Shown here: one piece after another, positions 23,371 to 33,800 of the stretch
Position numbering within the stretch: position 1 is the first letter of the stretch
Layout of the letters: each line of letters begins with the position of its first letter
Source: Paramyrothecium sp. XJ0827
Lineage: Eukaryota; Ascomycota; Sordariomycetes; Hypocreales; Stachybotryaceae
NCBI GenBank assembly: GCA_020881915.1
Contig: JAJFPB010000011.1
Location: forward strand, 620,001 to 684,000
DNA: 64,000 nucleotides
Direction: 5' to 3'
Made by a program: the position numbers and the translations under genes
Notes under the pieces: model-generated
Told to the model about the DNA's origin: nothing
What the model saw: the letters and a program-made list of their open reading frames with translations, nothing else
Database searches by the model: none

Positions 23371-23507
23371 GGATGTCTTGTTATTATTCATTGGATAGTT
23401 GGGGGACAATTGTAAGGCAGTATATAAAGTAGAACTGTCGAATGTAAAGGGATGCCATAGAGGAAACTCCGTGTAGACCGGATAACTCAGAAAGCCCTTT
23501 GGATTTA
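23371..23507 (+). repeat. Direct repeat R1, left copy flanking the P450 gene
   Basis: About 135 bp starting GGATGTCTTGTTATTATTCA and ending near AGCCCTTTGGATTT. It matches the block at 26081-26209 in the same orientation with substitutions and small gaps, roughly 70-75% by eye. Together the two copies bracket the P450 gene and its promoter. Confidence 0.7.
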
Positions 23508-23701
23508 TGCGTGGACACATAGAAGTTTATTTCAGGCTACAAATGTAGATTTGCACCCAGTCTTTGACAATTCCCCAGGCGAGAAGATGCAAACGCACAT
23601 GTGCCACGGTCAGTAGCCAGATCCTCTTTGCATCCGGTGCCACTTGGCTTTGTGTTTCATCATAGATGATATGTCACCTTCCTGGATAAAGACATGCATC
23701 G

Positions 23702-24075
23702 TAGATTGTGCCATTAAACAAGCCACTCTATACAGGATGACGTGGGTATCTCCTGATCACCCTCGTTGACTCGGGTCGAACCAAAACAGAGCTTACGCAT
23801 GTTCCAAAAGACATGTCTCGAAAGAGCGAAAATGAGTGGAAGAAAACGGCTGGGTGTGACTGAGGCGATTTGGGTGGAATGCGGAGTATAGATTATGCCG
23901 CTAAACAAGCCACTCTATACAGGATGACGTGGGTATCGCCTGACCGCCCTCGTTGACTCGGGTCGAACCAAAACAGAGCTTACGCATGTTCCAAAAGACA
24001 TGTCTCGAAAGAGCGAAAATGAGTGGAAGAAAACGTTTGGGTGTAACTGAGGCAATTTGGGTGGAATGCGCAGTA
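23702..24075 (+). repeat. 187-bp tandem duplication in the P450 promoter
   Basis: Two adjacent copies, 23702-23888 and 23889-24075, each starting TAGATT(G/A)TGCC and containing GTTGACTCGGGTCGAACC and a long block ending TTTGGGTGGAATGCG. Identity is high, with a dozen or so differences visible. The second copy ends about 130 bp before the P450 start codon. Any transcription-factor site within the unit is therefore present twice. Confidence 0.85.
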
Positions 24076-24202
24076 ATTCAGCGACAAGGCCGGTACGGCC
24101 CGAGACGCTTGGACGGGCCTTGGTTCACCGTTTATTAATGTCTACATATTGGTATCGACTAACGACTAGTTTCTGTTAACACCGTTTATTCTGCCAGGCA
24201 AG

Positions 24203-25945
24203 ATGTTCAAATCCAGAATTCATGGCTGGGAAGCCATCCCGATGGCCCAGAAAGCCCCATTCTATGGCCTGGTGGCAGCCATTATGCTACTCATGGCATA
24301 TGTCTATCGTACCATGAAAAGGGAAAAGCCGCTCCCTGGCTATCCGATGGCCTTTGTCGCTGGAAAGAGCCCCCGGGATAGCTGGCTATTCGACGGACGG
24401 AAGCTCGTCGAAGAAGCAGAGGATAAAGTAGGGCAGCCCCTTGCCGCCGTGTCGTGCTGTAAGCAGCCAGCATGCTAACACTTGAGCATAGTACGATGGG
24501 CCATTTCAAATCATGAGTAGCACGGGCCCAAAGGTTATCCTTCCCAACAAGTACGCCCATGAACTGAGGAACCATCCGTCTCTAGACCTCAACAAGGCAT
24601 TTGCTCAGGTTCGACCCCTTTAACAAGGATATTCTGAACCGCTGTATACTGACCACTGGTATCAGGATCTCTTCACCGAGTACCATGGGTTCGAGCCATT
24701 CTCGCAGGGGTTACGTGACGACGGCGTCATTACAGAGACGGTGCGAACCAAGCTGACTCAATCACTCAACCTCATTACCGAGGATCTTGTGGATGAGACT
24801 ACCACTTCCTTGCGCCAAATTTATGGATGCGACACAGCATGGGAGCGCGTAATGCTCAAGGATACCATCCTCACCCTTGTTTCCCGCTTGTCAACGAGAG
24901 TCTTCCTCGGAAAAGAGCTCTGTCGAAACGAACAGTGGCTAGCAATTGCCAAGAATTATGCTGTCGATGCCGTATCCGGCACGTACCTGATGCGAATGGC
25001 CCCGAGCCTGCTGCGTCCCATTGCCTACTGGCTCATCCCGCAGTGTCGGCGGTGCCGCAAGGCGGTTCAGGACGCACGCAGGCTCATCGACCCGGAAGTG
25101 GAGAAGAGGAAAAGGCTGGTGGACGACGCTCTGAGGGCTGGCGGCAAGCCCAGCAAGATATCTGATGCCATCGGTTGGATGTACCAAATTGCTGCCGGCC
25201 GCCCTGTCGACTTCGTTTGCGCACAGATGCAGCTCTCGCTTGGCGCTGTCCACACAACTACCGAAGTACTCACGCGAGCCATGCTGGATCTCTGTGACCG
25301 CCCAGACCTAGTACAGCAGCTCCGCGATGAGGTTATCGAGGTTTTGAGTGAGGAAGGATGGGCAAAGACCAGCCTATACAAGCTCAAGCTGATGGACAGC
25401 TTCTTGAAAGAGAGCCAACGTTTCACTCCTTTCGTCACAAGTCAGTGAAACAAACGCGTCTGCCTTCATTATTCGTAACTAATGCGAGTACAGCTGCTTT
25501 GAACCGCCTGGTTGAGGAAGACATTACACTTTCCGACGGGACCTTCCTTCGAAAGGGCCTCCGTATCAATTTCATGACTGACTTCAGAAATCCAGACCGG
25601 TATCTCAACCCTGAATTGTTCGACGCTAAAAGGTTCCTCACTATGCGGGAAAGTCAAGTTACCGACGGTAACTGGCAGCTGGCCTCTACAAGCGCTGATC
25701 ATACATTATTTGGCCTCGGCCGACACGCTTGTCCGGGTCGATTCTTTGCCGTGAATGGAATGAAGATTGCCTTGGCCCATTTCCTGCTTCAATACGACTT
25801 GCGTATTATAGGAGCATTTGAGCAGGCTCCGTCGCTGGTGTTTGAGAGCTCGTTTGGTGTCAATCCGGCTGTCGCTGTGGAAATTAGGCGAAGGGATGAG
25901 AATTTGAATGTAGTGTTGGAGAAGAAACAGCCAGGAAGTCCATGA
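24203..25945 (+). CDS. Cytochrome P450 monooxygenase (ER-anchored)
   Basis: Four exons give 522 residues: 24203-24427, 24492-24608, 24666-25440 and 25494-25945, all GT-AG and in phase. An N-terminal membrane anchor (FYGLVAAIMLLMAYVY, residues about 20-37) is followed by a Pro-rich hinge (KPLPGYP). The oxygen-activation helix reads GAVHTTTEVL. The ExxR motif is ESQR. The heme loop is FGLGRHACPGRFFA with the axial Cys. The I-helix form with HTT and the overall layout resemble fungal P450s of the CYP68/CYP503 type that act in terpenoid and polyketide pathways; the exact family is not assigned. Its place between the regulator and the AKR/PKS/NRPS genes suggests oxidation of the cluster product. 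Confidence 0.9.
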
Positions 25946-26080
25946 TGAGTTGGGATGCCCTGGTCTGGCTGATGAAAAGAAAATGAAGAATAGAAACTTC
26001 CTTATACAGTATCTTTGAGCTTTGGCCAGGTACTTCTGCCTTGATGTGTCACTTTTGGCGTTCATGTAGGGTCTACTTGG

Positions 26081-26209
26081 TAGGAGGTCTTGTTATTCAT
26101 TGGGCAGCTAGGGGAGAATTGCAAGGTAGGATGCAGAGTAGAACTGCCAAATGTAAAAGGATGCCCCAGAGGTGTAGACTGTACAACTCGGAAACCCCTT
26201 TGGGTTTCC
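26081..26209 (+). repeat. Direct repeat R1, right copy flanking the P450 gene
   Basis: Starts TAGGAGGTCTTGTTATTCAT and ends near GGAAACCCCTTTGGGTTT. Diverged copy of 23371-23507, same orientation. It begins about 135 bp after the P450 stop codon. Confidence 0.7.
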
Positions 26210-26665
26210 ATGTCAAATATCGGTCTAATTTCTATACGCCGGAGCTTGCAAAGACGCTTGTCTAACCGTCTTACTGAGTATCCTATGGCCTTGAATCGCA
26301 CCGTGTATTGAATGACCAAGTTGTCTACCAGCGAAATCCAGAGAGGCATCAAAGAATGCATGGGTACTCCAATCTTGATGTATAAACTCTTTGTTTTCGG
26401 CGGCGGACCGAGCACAACACAGGATTAGATGTAGGGAAGTAGCCAAAAACACTCTCTGAGAATACTGCTCCACCATGGTGGAGCAAAGGTTGGCTAGTAA
26501 AGGAGGCTGAGCACCGCGGGACCCTCTCTCCACACATCCGACTAGTGATGCCGTAGTATGTAGACTTCAACCTTGATTGCTGGCCGCTATCAGCAAGGTG
26601 TAGATGTGTTGAAATGGAAAGATTGCAGGTTACTTATTACACAATGAGAGGTGGAAGAGTCACCG

Positions 26666-26717
26666 CTTATATACAGTTTGCCACAGACTTGATCGTCCAC
26701 ACACGTGACCTCCAACA
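26666..26717 (+). repeat. 52-bp dispersed repeat, copy 1
   Basis: CTTATATACAGTTTGCCACA through ACACGTGACCTCCAACA. The same 52 bp with one visible change recurs at 51101-51152, next to the fold-back palindrome. Origin unknown; probably the edge of an unrecognised transposon. Confidence 0.75.
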
Positions 26718-27041
26718 AGATGGAGCTTATCAATGGCGAGATCTGATGCGTGTACAATTATCCAGTGTTGGCTGCGGTAGGCTAATGGCAAAGATTGCAG
26801 GTCTCGTGTGGACGCGTGAATAAGGGCTAGACAGCGTTATCCGTTTATTCCATCCATCGCAGCATTGAGGTGCGACCGTAGCCAAGCTCTAGTCTGCTCA
26901 ATCGGCGATCTGTTTGGCCAGAACTTTGGCCAGAACCGGGGGCCCGACGAGATCTGGCCGTTGGCCAGCAACAAGCATTTCTCCCATTGCATTTCCTCAT
27001 CGTGGCCGCCTTCCCCGTCAACTGCCTCATTCGCCGTGATT

Positions 27042-27948
27042 ATGATGATGAAGCAGTCGTGGATCTTCTTTCTACTCATAGAGGTGGCCTCTGCCCTCCT
27101 CTCGTTTACCAACTCCGACTGGGACGTCGAAATTGGTCAACCGTTTACAGTCCGCGAGGAGGGAGCGCTTGGTGTGGTGAGACTGCGCCTCGGAAAAGGC
27201 CTGGAATATTATGGTAAAAATCGGGAAATCACAGACATTGCGTGTAAGTTCTTGCTGTGCCGTTTCGATGGAAAAATACTTACTTATTCTTTGACGACAG
27301 CCGATATTTTAGCAATCTCGTACGATTGGACGCCCAGCGTGGGACTTCCGTCTGGAAATTACTCGTTTTTGATTTCAGATGCTCAGTTCAGCGTCTGGTC
27401 GTCACCGTGGGAGTTGAAAGGCGTGGTAGGCTGCAGACATTTTCGAGAAATATTTGCTCGCGGTACTGATTCTTTCCAAGCAGCAAGAGTCAAAGACCAA
27501 CGAGACTAAGACTGAGACTGGGACGCCCGGGGACCATGCTCCCACGAAAAAGCCCTCATTACGCCTCAGCAGTACAGACAGAAATGCCATCGTCGCGACT
27601 TGCAGCGTCCTTGCCTTTGCCTTGCTGCTTGCCGCTGGCTTCTATATTTATCGCCGGGGCAGATGGTCAGTCGCTCCCGTGCAGCACGTCACGACCATTA
27701 CCTCTGGGGACCTCGAGGGAGGGTACCACAAGCCGGAGCTGAGCACCCATCCCTTTGTTGTCCAAACGCATCTCAACCACGAGCTGGACGGCGACAAGGG
27801 CTGTCATAAACTGCCTGCTGACCCGAAGTGGCAAGAGATGAACACGGAGAAAGGCAATCAGGAGATTGTGTCTCCAATCGATGAGAAGAGGGACAAATGG
27901 GACAAGTCGATTGTCAGTGTGAGGAACACCAAAGAAGAGAATCCTTGA
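27042..27948 (+). CDS. Secreted/cell-surface single-pass membrane protein with Kre9/KNH-like ectodomain
   Basis: Three exons give 264 residues: 27042-27243, 27301-27425 and 27481-27948, GT-AG and in phase. A signal peptide (MKQSWIFFLLIEVASALLSF) is followed by WDVEIGQPFTV and YDWTPSVGLPSGNYSFLI. These are hallmarks of the Ser/Thr-rich Kre9/KNH-like extracellular domain of fungal wall proteins. Then come a Thr/Glu/Lys linker, a transmembrane helix (IVATCSVLAFALLLAAGFYI) stopped by RRGR, and a hydrophilic cytoplasmic tail of about 95 residues. It probably sits in the plasma membrane. Its position between P450 and AKR may be incidental; no transporter or enzyme motif is present. Confidence 0.75.
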
Positions 27949-29073
27949 AGGGAATGACTTGTGATGAGTGGGAGTTGTGCTATAATGTGAAACGATAGAG
28001 TAGCAATCCTTAACCACAAAAAACTCTTTCAAAGATTCGGGAGCATGTCAAAACGGCTCCTCCTGCAAAGACGATCATCTCTCACGTGGTGGGCTCGCCA
28101 AGCCCTATGTGAAAACTACGCAACGAAACAACGCTGAGGCCCTGCCTTTGATAGAAATAGTTTCAATACGGGCGCAAGCCCCACCGGTTGCTGACGGGTT
28201 TTCGCGCCTATTGCCAATTCTAGGAAGAAACAGAAGCAATGCGATTCGTGTGATGCGGATGCTGCTTCGTTTCTTCCATACAAAGTGCCTACCCTGGACT
28301 GTTGTCTTGCGCATCATTATCCTTTGATATTGCCTTCATTTATCTTGTAAAGACGTGTTTGGTAATAACAATGATGGTTAAATTAAAATCCAACGTTGAC
28401 ACTTCGATCAATGTGTTGGATGATACAATTCTTCATTGTCCTTGTTTAATAAACTGCTCAACAAGAGCCCTCTGACACTCGGACCCGACGTCGAGTAAGA
28501 CGAATGAATAGCTCGTTCCGCCCACGAATGTGATCGGGTACCTGAACAAGGGTTCCGCGACACTCTGCAAACAGAGAGGCCGAGTCGAAGCTGTCGGCCG
28601 GGACATTGGTGAACTGAACCCATTGGCTCAAGAGCCAGCCAATGAGCAAGCCATTGTTTGGGACTCTTTTCCCTGCATCGACATACCGACTGTTCTGATG
28701 CAAGATACAGCGTAAGGCCCGAAAGCGTGGCACATTTTATTCTCACCACTTATCAAAGACAATGCTTTGGCACACCGACGGAGCTCGGGCCCTTGCTCCA
28801 TCGCTCGCCAACCAACGGTGTCGACTCAAAGGCAAGGCGGCACAGTCGCCCCAAACATGCGTTGACCCCGTTTTTGTCTCAACTTGCCGTGCCGTCTCCG
28901 TGCCCATCCAAGACAGCAGATTGTGACGACCGAGCTGGCCGAAACCCGAAACCCGCTCCATCCCCGCCGAGGCACGCGCAACTGACGCTGCGTGTCGGTA
29001 AAAAAAAAAAACACCGATCTTTCATGGTGCACCGGATCAAAGGGACGAAAAGCCCCCCTTTCTTTTCCGCCGG
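27949..29073. other. Intergenic region upstream of the aldo/keto reductase
   Basis: No supported gene. Several open frames around 28400-28960 on both strands lack starts in good context and recognisable motifs. The last ~150 bp, with an A11 run at about 29001, lies in the expected promoter/leader of the reductase. Confidence 0.4.
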
Positions 29074-30430
29074 ATGAGCTGGACCACTACGAAGATGCCT
29101 TCTGAAAACGGAAAGCCCCTGATGCTCAACGACGATGCCGGCAACGGCAATGGTCACTCGAAGCAGCTCTTTGAGTCCAAGACGGTGCCTCTCGCCTTGG
29201 CCAAGTCGATTGCCAGCACCCGCGTCGAGTACCGCCAGGTCGGCACCAGCGGGCTGCGCATCTCGAATCCCATCCTCGGCACCATGGGCCTCGGAGACTC
29301 GAGCTGGATGAGCTGGGCCAAGGGTGAAGACGAGGCAGGTCGTCACTCCACCCTTTCTTTACCCCTTTCCTCTACGACAGCTGAGCAGGATGTCTAGGCC
29401 AGCGAGTTGTTGCACGCCGCCTACACAAGAGGCATCAATACATGGGGTACGCATGCCCCATCATGCCGAGACCATCGAGCCTCATTAACACTCGACCGTC
29501 GCCTAGACACGGCCAACGCCTACAGCAATGGCCAGACCGAGGAAATCATTGGCCGTGCCATTAAAAAGTTCAACATTCCGCGTCGCAAGCTCGTACTCAT
29601 GACAAAGGTGGGCAGGATCGTGGCCGACGACGAGCACAGCAACCCCGGCGACTTTGTCGCCTTTCTCGACGACTCGGTCCGGCTGAGCAAAGACTACGTC
29701 AACCAGTACGGTAAGAAACACCCACATGCACCGAGCAAGATGCACGCCGCTTACTGAACAAGGCCTCTCCCGCACCGCCATCCTTACCGCCGTCGAAGCC
29801 TCCCTCGAGCGGCTTCAGACGTCGTACATTGACATCCTCCACATCCACCGCTGGGATCCGTCCACCTCGGTCGAGGAGACCATGGGGAGCCTCCACTCTC
29901 TCGTCTTGGCCGGCAAGGTCCGCTACCTCGCCGCTTCGTCCATGTGGACCTTTGAGCTCGCACAGCTGCAGCACGTCGCCGCCGTCAACCGGTGGACGCC
30001 AATCACAGCCATGCAGTGCCACTACAGCCTCGTCTACCGTGAGGAGGAGCGCGAGATGGTCAAGTACTGCCGCCGCACTGGCGTCGGCCTGCTCGCCTGG
30101 GGGCCCTTTGCAGAAGGCTGCCTGGCACGGCCACCGGGCACCGTTGGGAGCAGCTCCCGCTCGGCCATGAACCGCTTTGGCAACGGCTCCAGCCCCGCGG
30201 ACCGCGAGATAATTGCTCGCGTGCACGAGGTCGCTTCCCGCCGCGGCTTCGCCATGAGCCAGGTTGCCCTGAGCTGGCTAGCCAAGCGCGTCACTGCCGC
30301 CGTAGTCGGCGTCAACAGCTTGGACCACCTCGATGAGGTGATTGCGGCTCGCCAAGTCCAGCTCACGCCCGAGGAGGAGGCCTACCTGGAAGAGCCGTAC
30401 GTGCCAAAGATGGTTCAAGGGCATTCTTAG
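29074..30430 (+). CDS. Aldo/keto reductase (NADPH-dependent)
   Basis: Four exons: 29074-29334, 29398-29446, 29507-29710 and 29763-30430; 393 residues. The AKR catalytic residues are visible: Asp and Tyr in DTANAYSNG, Lys in LMTKVGR, His in ILHIHRWDP. The core continues with YLAASSMWTFELAQLQ and the cofactor end VVGVNSLDHLDEVIAA. Length is slightly above the usual 320-350 because of an N-terminal leader; a second start at 29098 (MPSENGK) is possible. Intron 1 only keeps the frame with a GC-AG junction (GAG|GCAGGT...CTAG|GCC); the others are GT-AG. Next to the PKS, the likely role is reduction of a carbonyl in the polyketide or released product; this is inference from context. Confidence 0.9.
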
Positions 30431-30863
30431 TAAATTTGCTTGTAGTAAGAGCCACAATTCTTTAGACGGAACGAAGCAGGTTGAGCTATCATGTGTGTTT
30501 TGGATGGCGTCACCGTTAAAAAGGCATACTTTAATGTATCACTTCTTTGCGAGCCATCGAGCGGCTTGTATGGGGACTACGAGACTGCTTCGACCATGCC
30601 TAACCCTACGATTCAATCTCTGCTGTACTCGAAAGCCAACGCCATCCCCCATCGACGCCAATAATCTTGCCTGACCCCCAAGGCTAGGATGATCCACAAT
30701 GTCCTGAGTAGCGATGCAATAGCCATGGTTTTGGTACCAATCTTTGATCAAAATAATGAGTACAAGAGATACAGCAGCATTCATAGATGTAGACCCGTGG
30801 CCATCTCGACGATTCAACCAAGTACGATTTTTATATGTGCGTATCGCAAACAAATCCCAGGCC
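30431..30863 (-). pseudogene. Fragment resembling the C-terminus of the NRPS at 39.8-44.7 kb
   Basis: On the minus strand about 30640-30790 encodes DWYQNHGYCIATQDIVDHPS, then LGGQARLLASM. The NRPS C-terminus reads DWYQGHGYRITVRDIINHPS, then VGGQARLLASM. The DNA is also similar over about 110-150 bp. There is no start and no upstream NRPS sequence; the serine that would carry the pantetheine arm is not conserved. The fragment lies immediately 3' of the PKS gene, on the same strand, where a fused NRPS module would be. It is either a remnant of a lost PKS-NRPS fusion or a stray duplication. Confidence 0.65.
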
Positions 30864-33800
30864 TCAGTTCTTGACCCCCGTCATTCTGGACAGAATGACA
30901 CCCGCGAGATCATTCAGATCCTTGGAGTTGGAAATGCTCTTGAGTGGCAATTCGACGGCAGTCTCGCGCTTGACCCAGTTGTGCAGCTCAGACGAAATGA
31001 GACTGTCCAGCCCATAATCCACAAGGTTCCTGGTGGCGGTGACCTCGTCGCGGTCAGTCATAATCATGGCCGCCACCTTTTCTCGCAGCGCCTCCATCAG
31101 GCTCTCGGCCGAGTCAATCCGCCTGCGACCGCCACCGCCTTGGGCCGGCTTGTGCCGGTCGCCGCCCGCGCCCGCCGTCTTCCTGCGCATGCCTGACAGA
31201 GCGTGGAACCTATCCCACAACTGTGGGCACCCATCCCCTACGTCCTGGGTTCTCGTCATGCAAAACGCCTTGCCATCAAAGTTGACCCCCGACGACGGGC
31301 CAATCATGGCGCCCTCGATGACGGTGTAGAGCTGGGCCTCGGTAAGATAGGCGCCGAGGTTCTCCTTGAGTTTATCCGCGATGCCACGCTCGGCCACGTA
31401 GCCCACGCCCTCGACGACAGGCAGGCTGACGGACACGGTGTTCTGGCCCCGGTCGGACCTGTACTTGGCCAAGGCGTCGAGGAAGGACTTGGTTCTTGTC
31501 AGCCATCAGTCGTTACAGGGAAGCACTCGAGGCCTCGACTTACCGATGTTCCAGTGTAGATTGACTGGCCGGGGTTTCCTATGACGGCCGTGGCCGAGCC
31601 CAGCAGCACAAAAAAGTCGAGCTCTGGGTACGTTTCGTGGAGCTGCCAGGCGGCCTGGACCTTGGGTGCGCGAATCCGCTTCCAGTCCTCGTATGTCGAG
31701 TTGATGAAGAAGGCGTCCTGGTGCAGTCGGGTTAGCCACGTCATGCCGCAAAGGGGATGCAAAACTCACTCGCAGGTACAGAGCGCCGTGGATGACGCCA
31801 CGGACGGGCGGCATGTCCTGGATCGATTCAATGGCCCTGGCCAGGTCCGGACGGGAACCCACGTCGCAGGCCAACGCCCTGAGGCAAACATCGGTCCCGT
31901 GGAAGCGGTCCAGCAGCTCGGCCACCATGGGGTTTGTGGCACCGCTGCGGCCTAGCAGAACAATGTTGCGGGCCCCCCTGCTGACCATGCGCACCGCCAT
32001 GGCACGGCCGATGCCTCCGGTGCCTCCCGTAATGACATATGTTGCGTCGGGGCGCAGCACCAACGGCGCAGGCGGCGCTCGCTCGGCACGGACCTTGTCC
32101 GAGTGTCCGAGGCGGACAACAATCTTGCCCTGGTTCTGACCGCCCTGAAGAGCACGTAACCCTCGCTCCAGGTCATCAATGGGCACGACGTTGGCAGGCG
32201 CGATGGGTGCGATGCTGCCGTCGCGCAACATGGCCATGATGGTCTCGAGCCACTTCCTGGCGAGCACTGGGTTTGCCCTGGCGGTGCGGCTGACGTCCAA
32301 GCCAACGAATGTGACGTTACGGTCAAAGGGTCGCATGGGGAGGTAGTTGTTCTGCAGAAAATCCTTCTTGCCCAGTTCGACGAAGCGCCCGTCCTCGGCA
32401 ATCAGCTCCCACGTGTGTTGGAGAAGATCGCCAGCCAGGTAGTTGACAATGACGTCGACCCCCCAGCCTTTCGTCGCCCGCCAGATCGCGTCGCGGAAAT
32501 TCGAGGTCCGGCTGGAGAAGATGCGGTCGGCCGGGATGCCAAACGTGGCCGATAAAAAGTCCCTCTTCTCGGGTGTGCCTGCCGTGACATACACAGTGGC
32601 CCCAATGTGCTGGGCGACGCAGATACAGGCCTGGCCCACGGCCCCCGAGGCACTGTGAACTAGGATGCTCTCACTGGGCTGCAGTCGGCCGGCCTCGATG
32701 ATGGCCCTGAGGGCAGTCATGTAGGCGACGGGAAGCGATGCCGCGTCCGTGTTGCTCAGCCCCTCGGGAATCTTGTGCACCGCGTGGTGGCTTGTGCGCA
32801 CGACGCTGGCGAGGCCGCCGCCCTCGGCGAGATAGTAGAGGACACGGTCACCGGGCTGCACGTGGCTGACGCCTGCACCGACGCGCATCACCGATCCGGC
32901 GCCCTCGAAGCCCGGCGACTGCCAGGGCAGTGTCCCAAGGATGAAAGAGACGTCTCGAGAGTTGATGCCCACGGCGTCTACCCGTATCACCACTTCGTCC
33001 TTGCCAACGGGCCGCTCCAGAGCATCGGTGCGCCGGAAATGCATCGAGTCTAGGCTGCCGGCCGACTCGACCGTCAGCGCAAAAGCCGCGTCGTCCTGGA
33101 CGATGGGCTGCTGCCCGACAACAGAGAACCCTGCGTGCATGCGAAACATGTCCTTGGCGCTCTGCGAGGCAGCCACACGCGGCACGTGCAGGACGCCGTC
33201 GATGTAGCGATACTCCTGCTCCGACAAGAGCGTCGAGCCCGCACGCTGGATGTGTCGCGCCAGTCGCGTCACCGCCTCGAGGCCAGCCTCGTTTTGCTCG
33301 TGGCTCTCTCCGCAAAGTGGGACTCCGTGCACAACGAAAAAGCCGCTCGACGCGTCCTCTTGTCGGATAGTATGCAGGAAACCGGGGACAAACGTCGAGT
33401 CGAGGTGCGCATTCTCCGGCAGCACCCATAGTTGCCCCTTGCAGCTCTTTGTGAGGACGTCTTTGAGCACTTGGAACTGGTCCCAGGACAGATCGCTCAT
33501 CAGACTCCTCTTTGTTCCCTCGACAAAGATGGCCAATCGGCCATTGTCCTCGCCCTCGTCCTCCTCAAAATCGAGAAAGTCCTCTATGGAGTCGGCCCCC
33601 AGACTGCCAGCAATCCCATCTGCCATCTGGTGGCAGTCTTCATCATCCGAGCACCTGTAAACGACGACTCGGCCAGCCGCCGTCTCCTTGTCCACGGACG
33701 CAGGCTTCGTAGACCACAGCATGGTGCCTGAGCGGTCTGGGTGGTCCCCAAACTCGAAAAGGTGGCCATCGAGGCCAGAGAAGCCACTCTCCTCCAACAC

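Larger units (their letters stand above)
25946..27041. other. Intergenic region with dispersed repeats
   Basis: No supported gene. It holds the right copy of direct repeat R1 (26081-26209) and a 52-bp block (26666-26717) that recurs at 51101-51152. Confidence 0.5.

Noticed and set aside
28408..28960. Possible genes between the membrane protein and the AKR
   Set aside because: Open frames on both strands lack good starts, motifs and splice partners.
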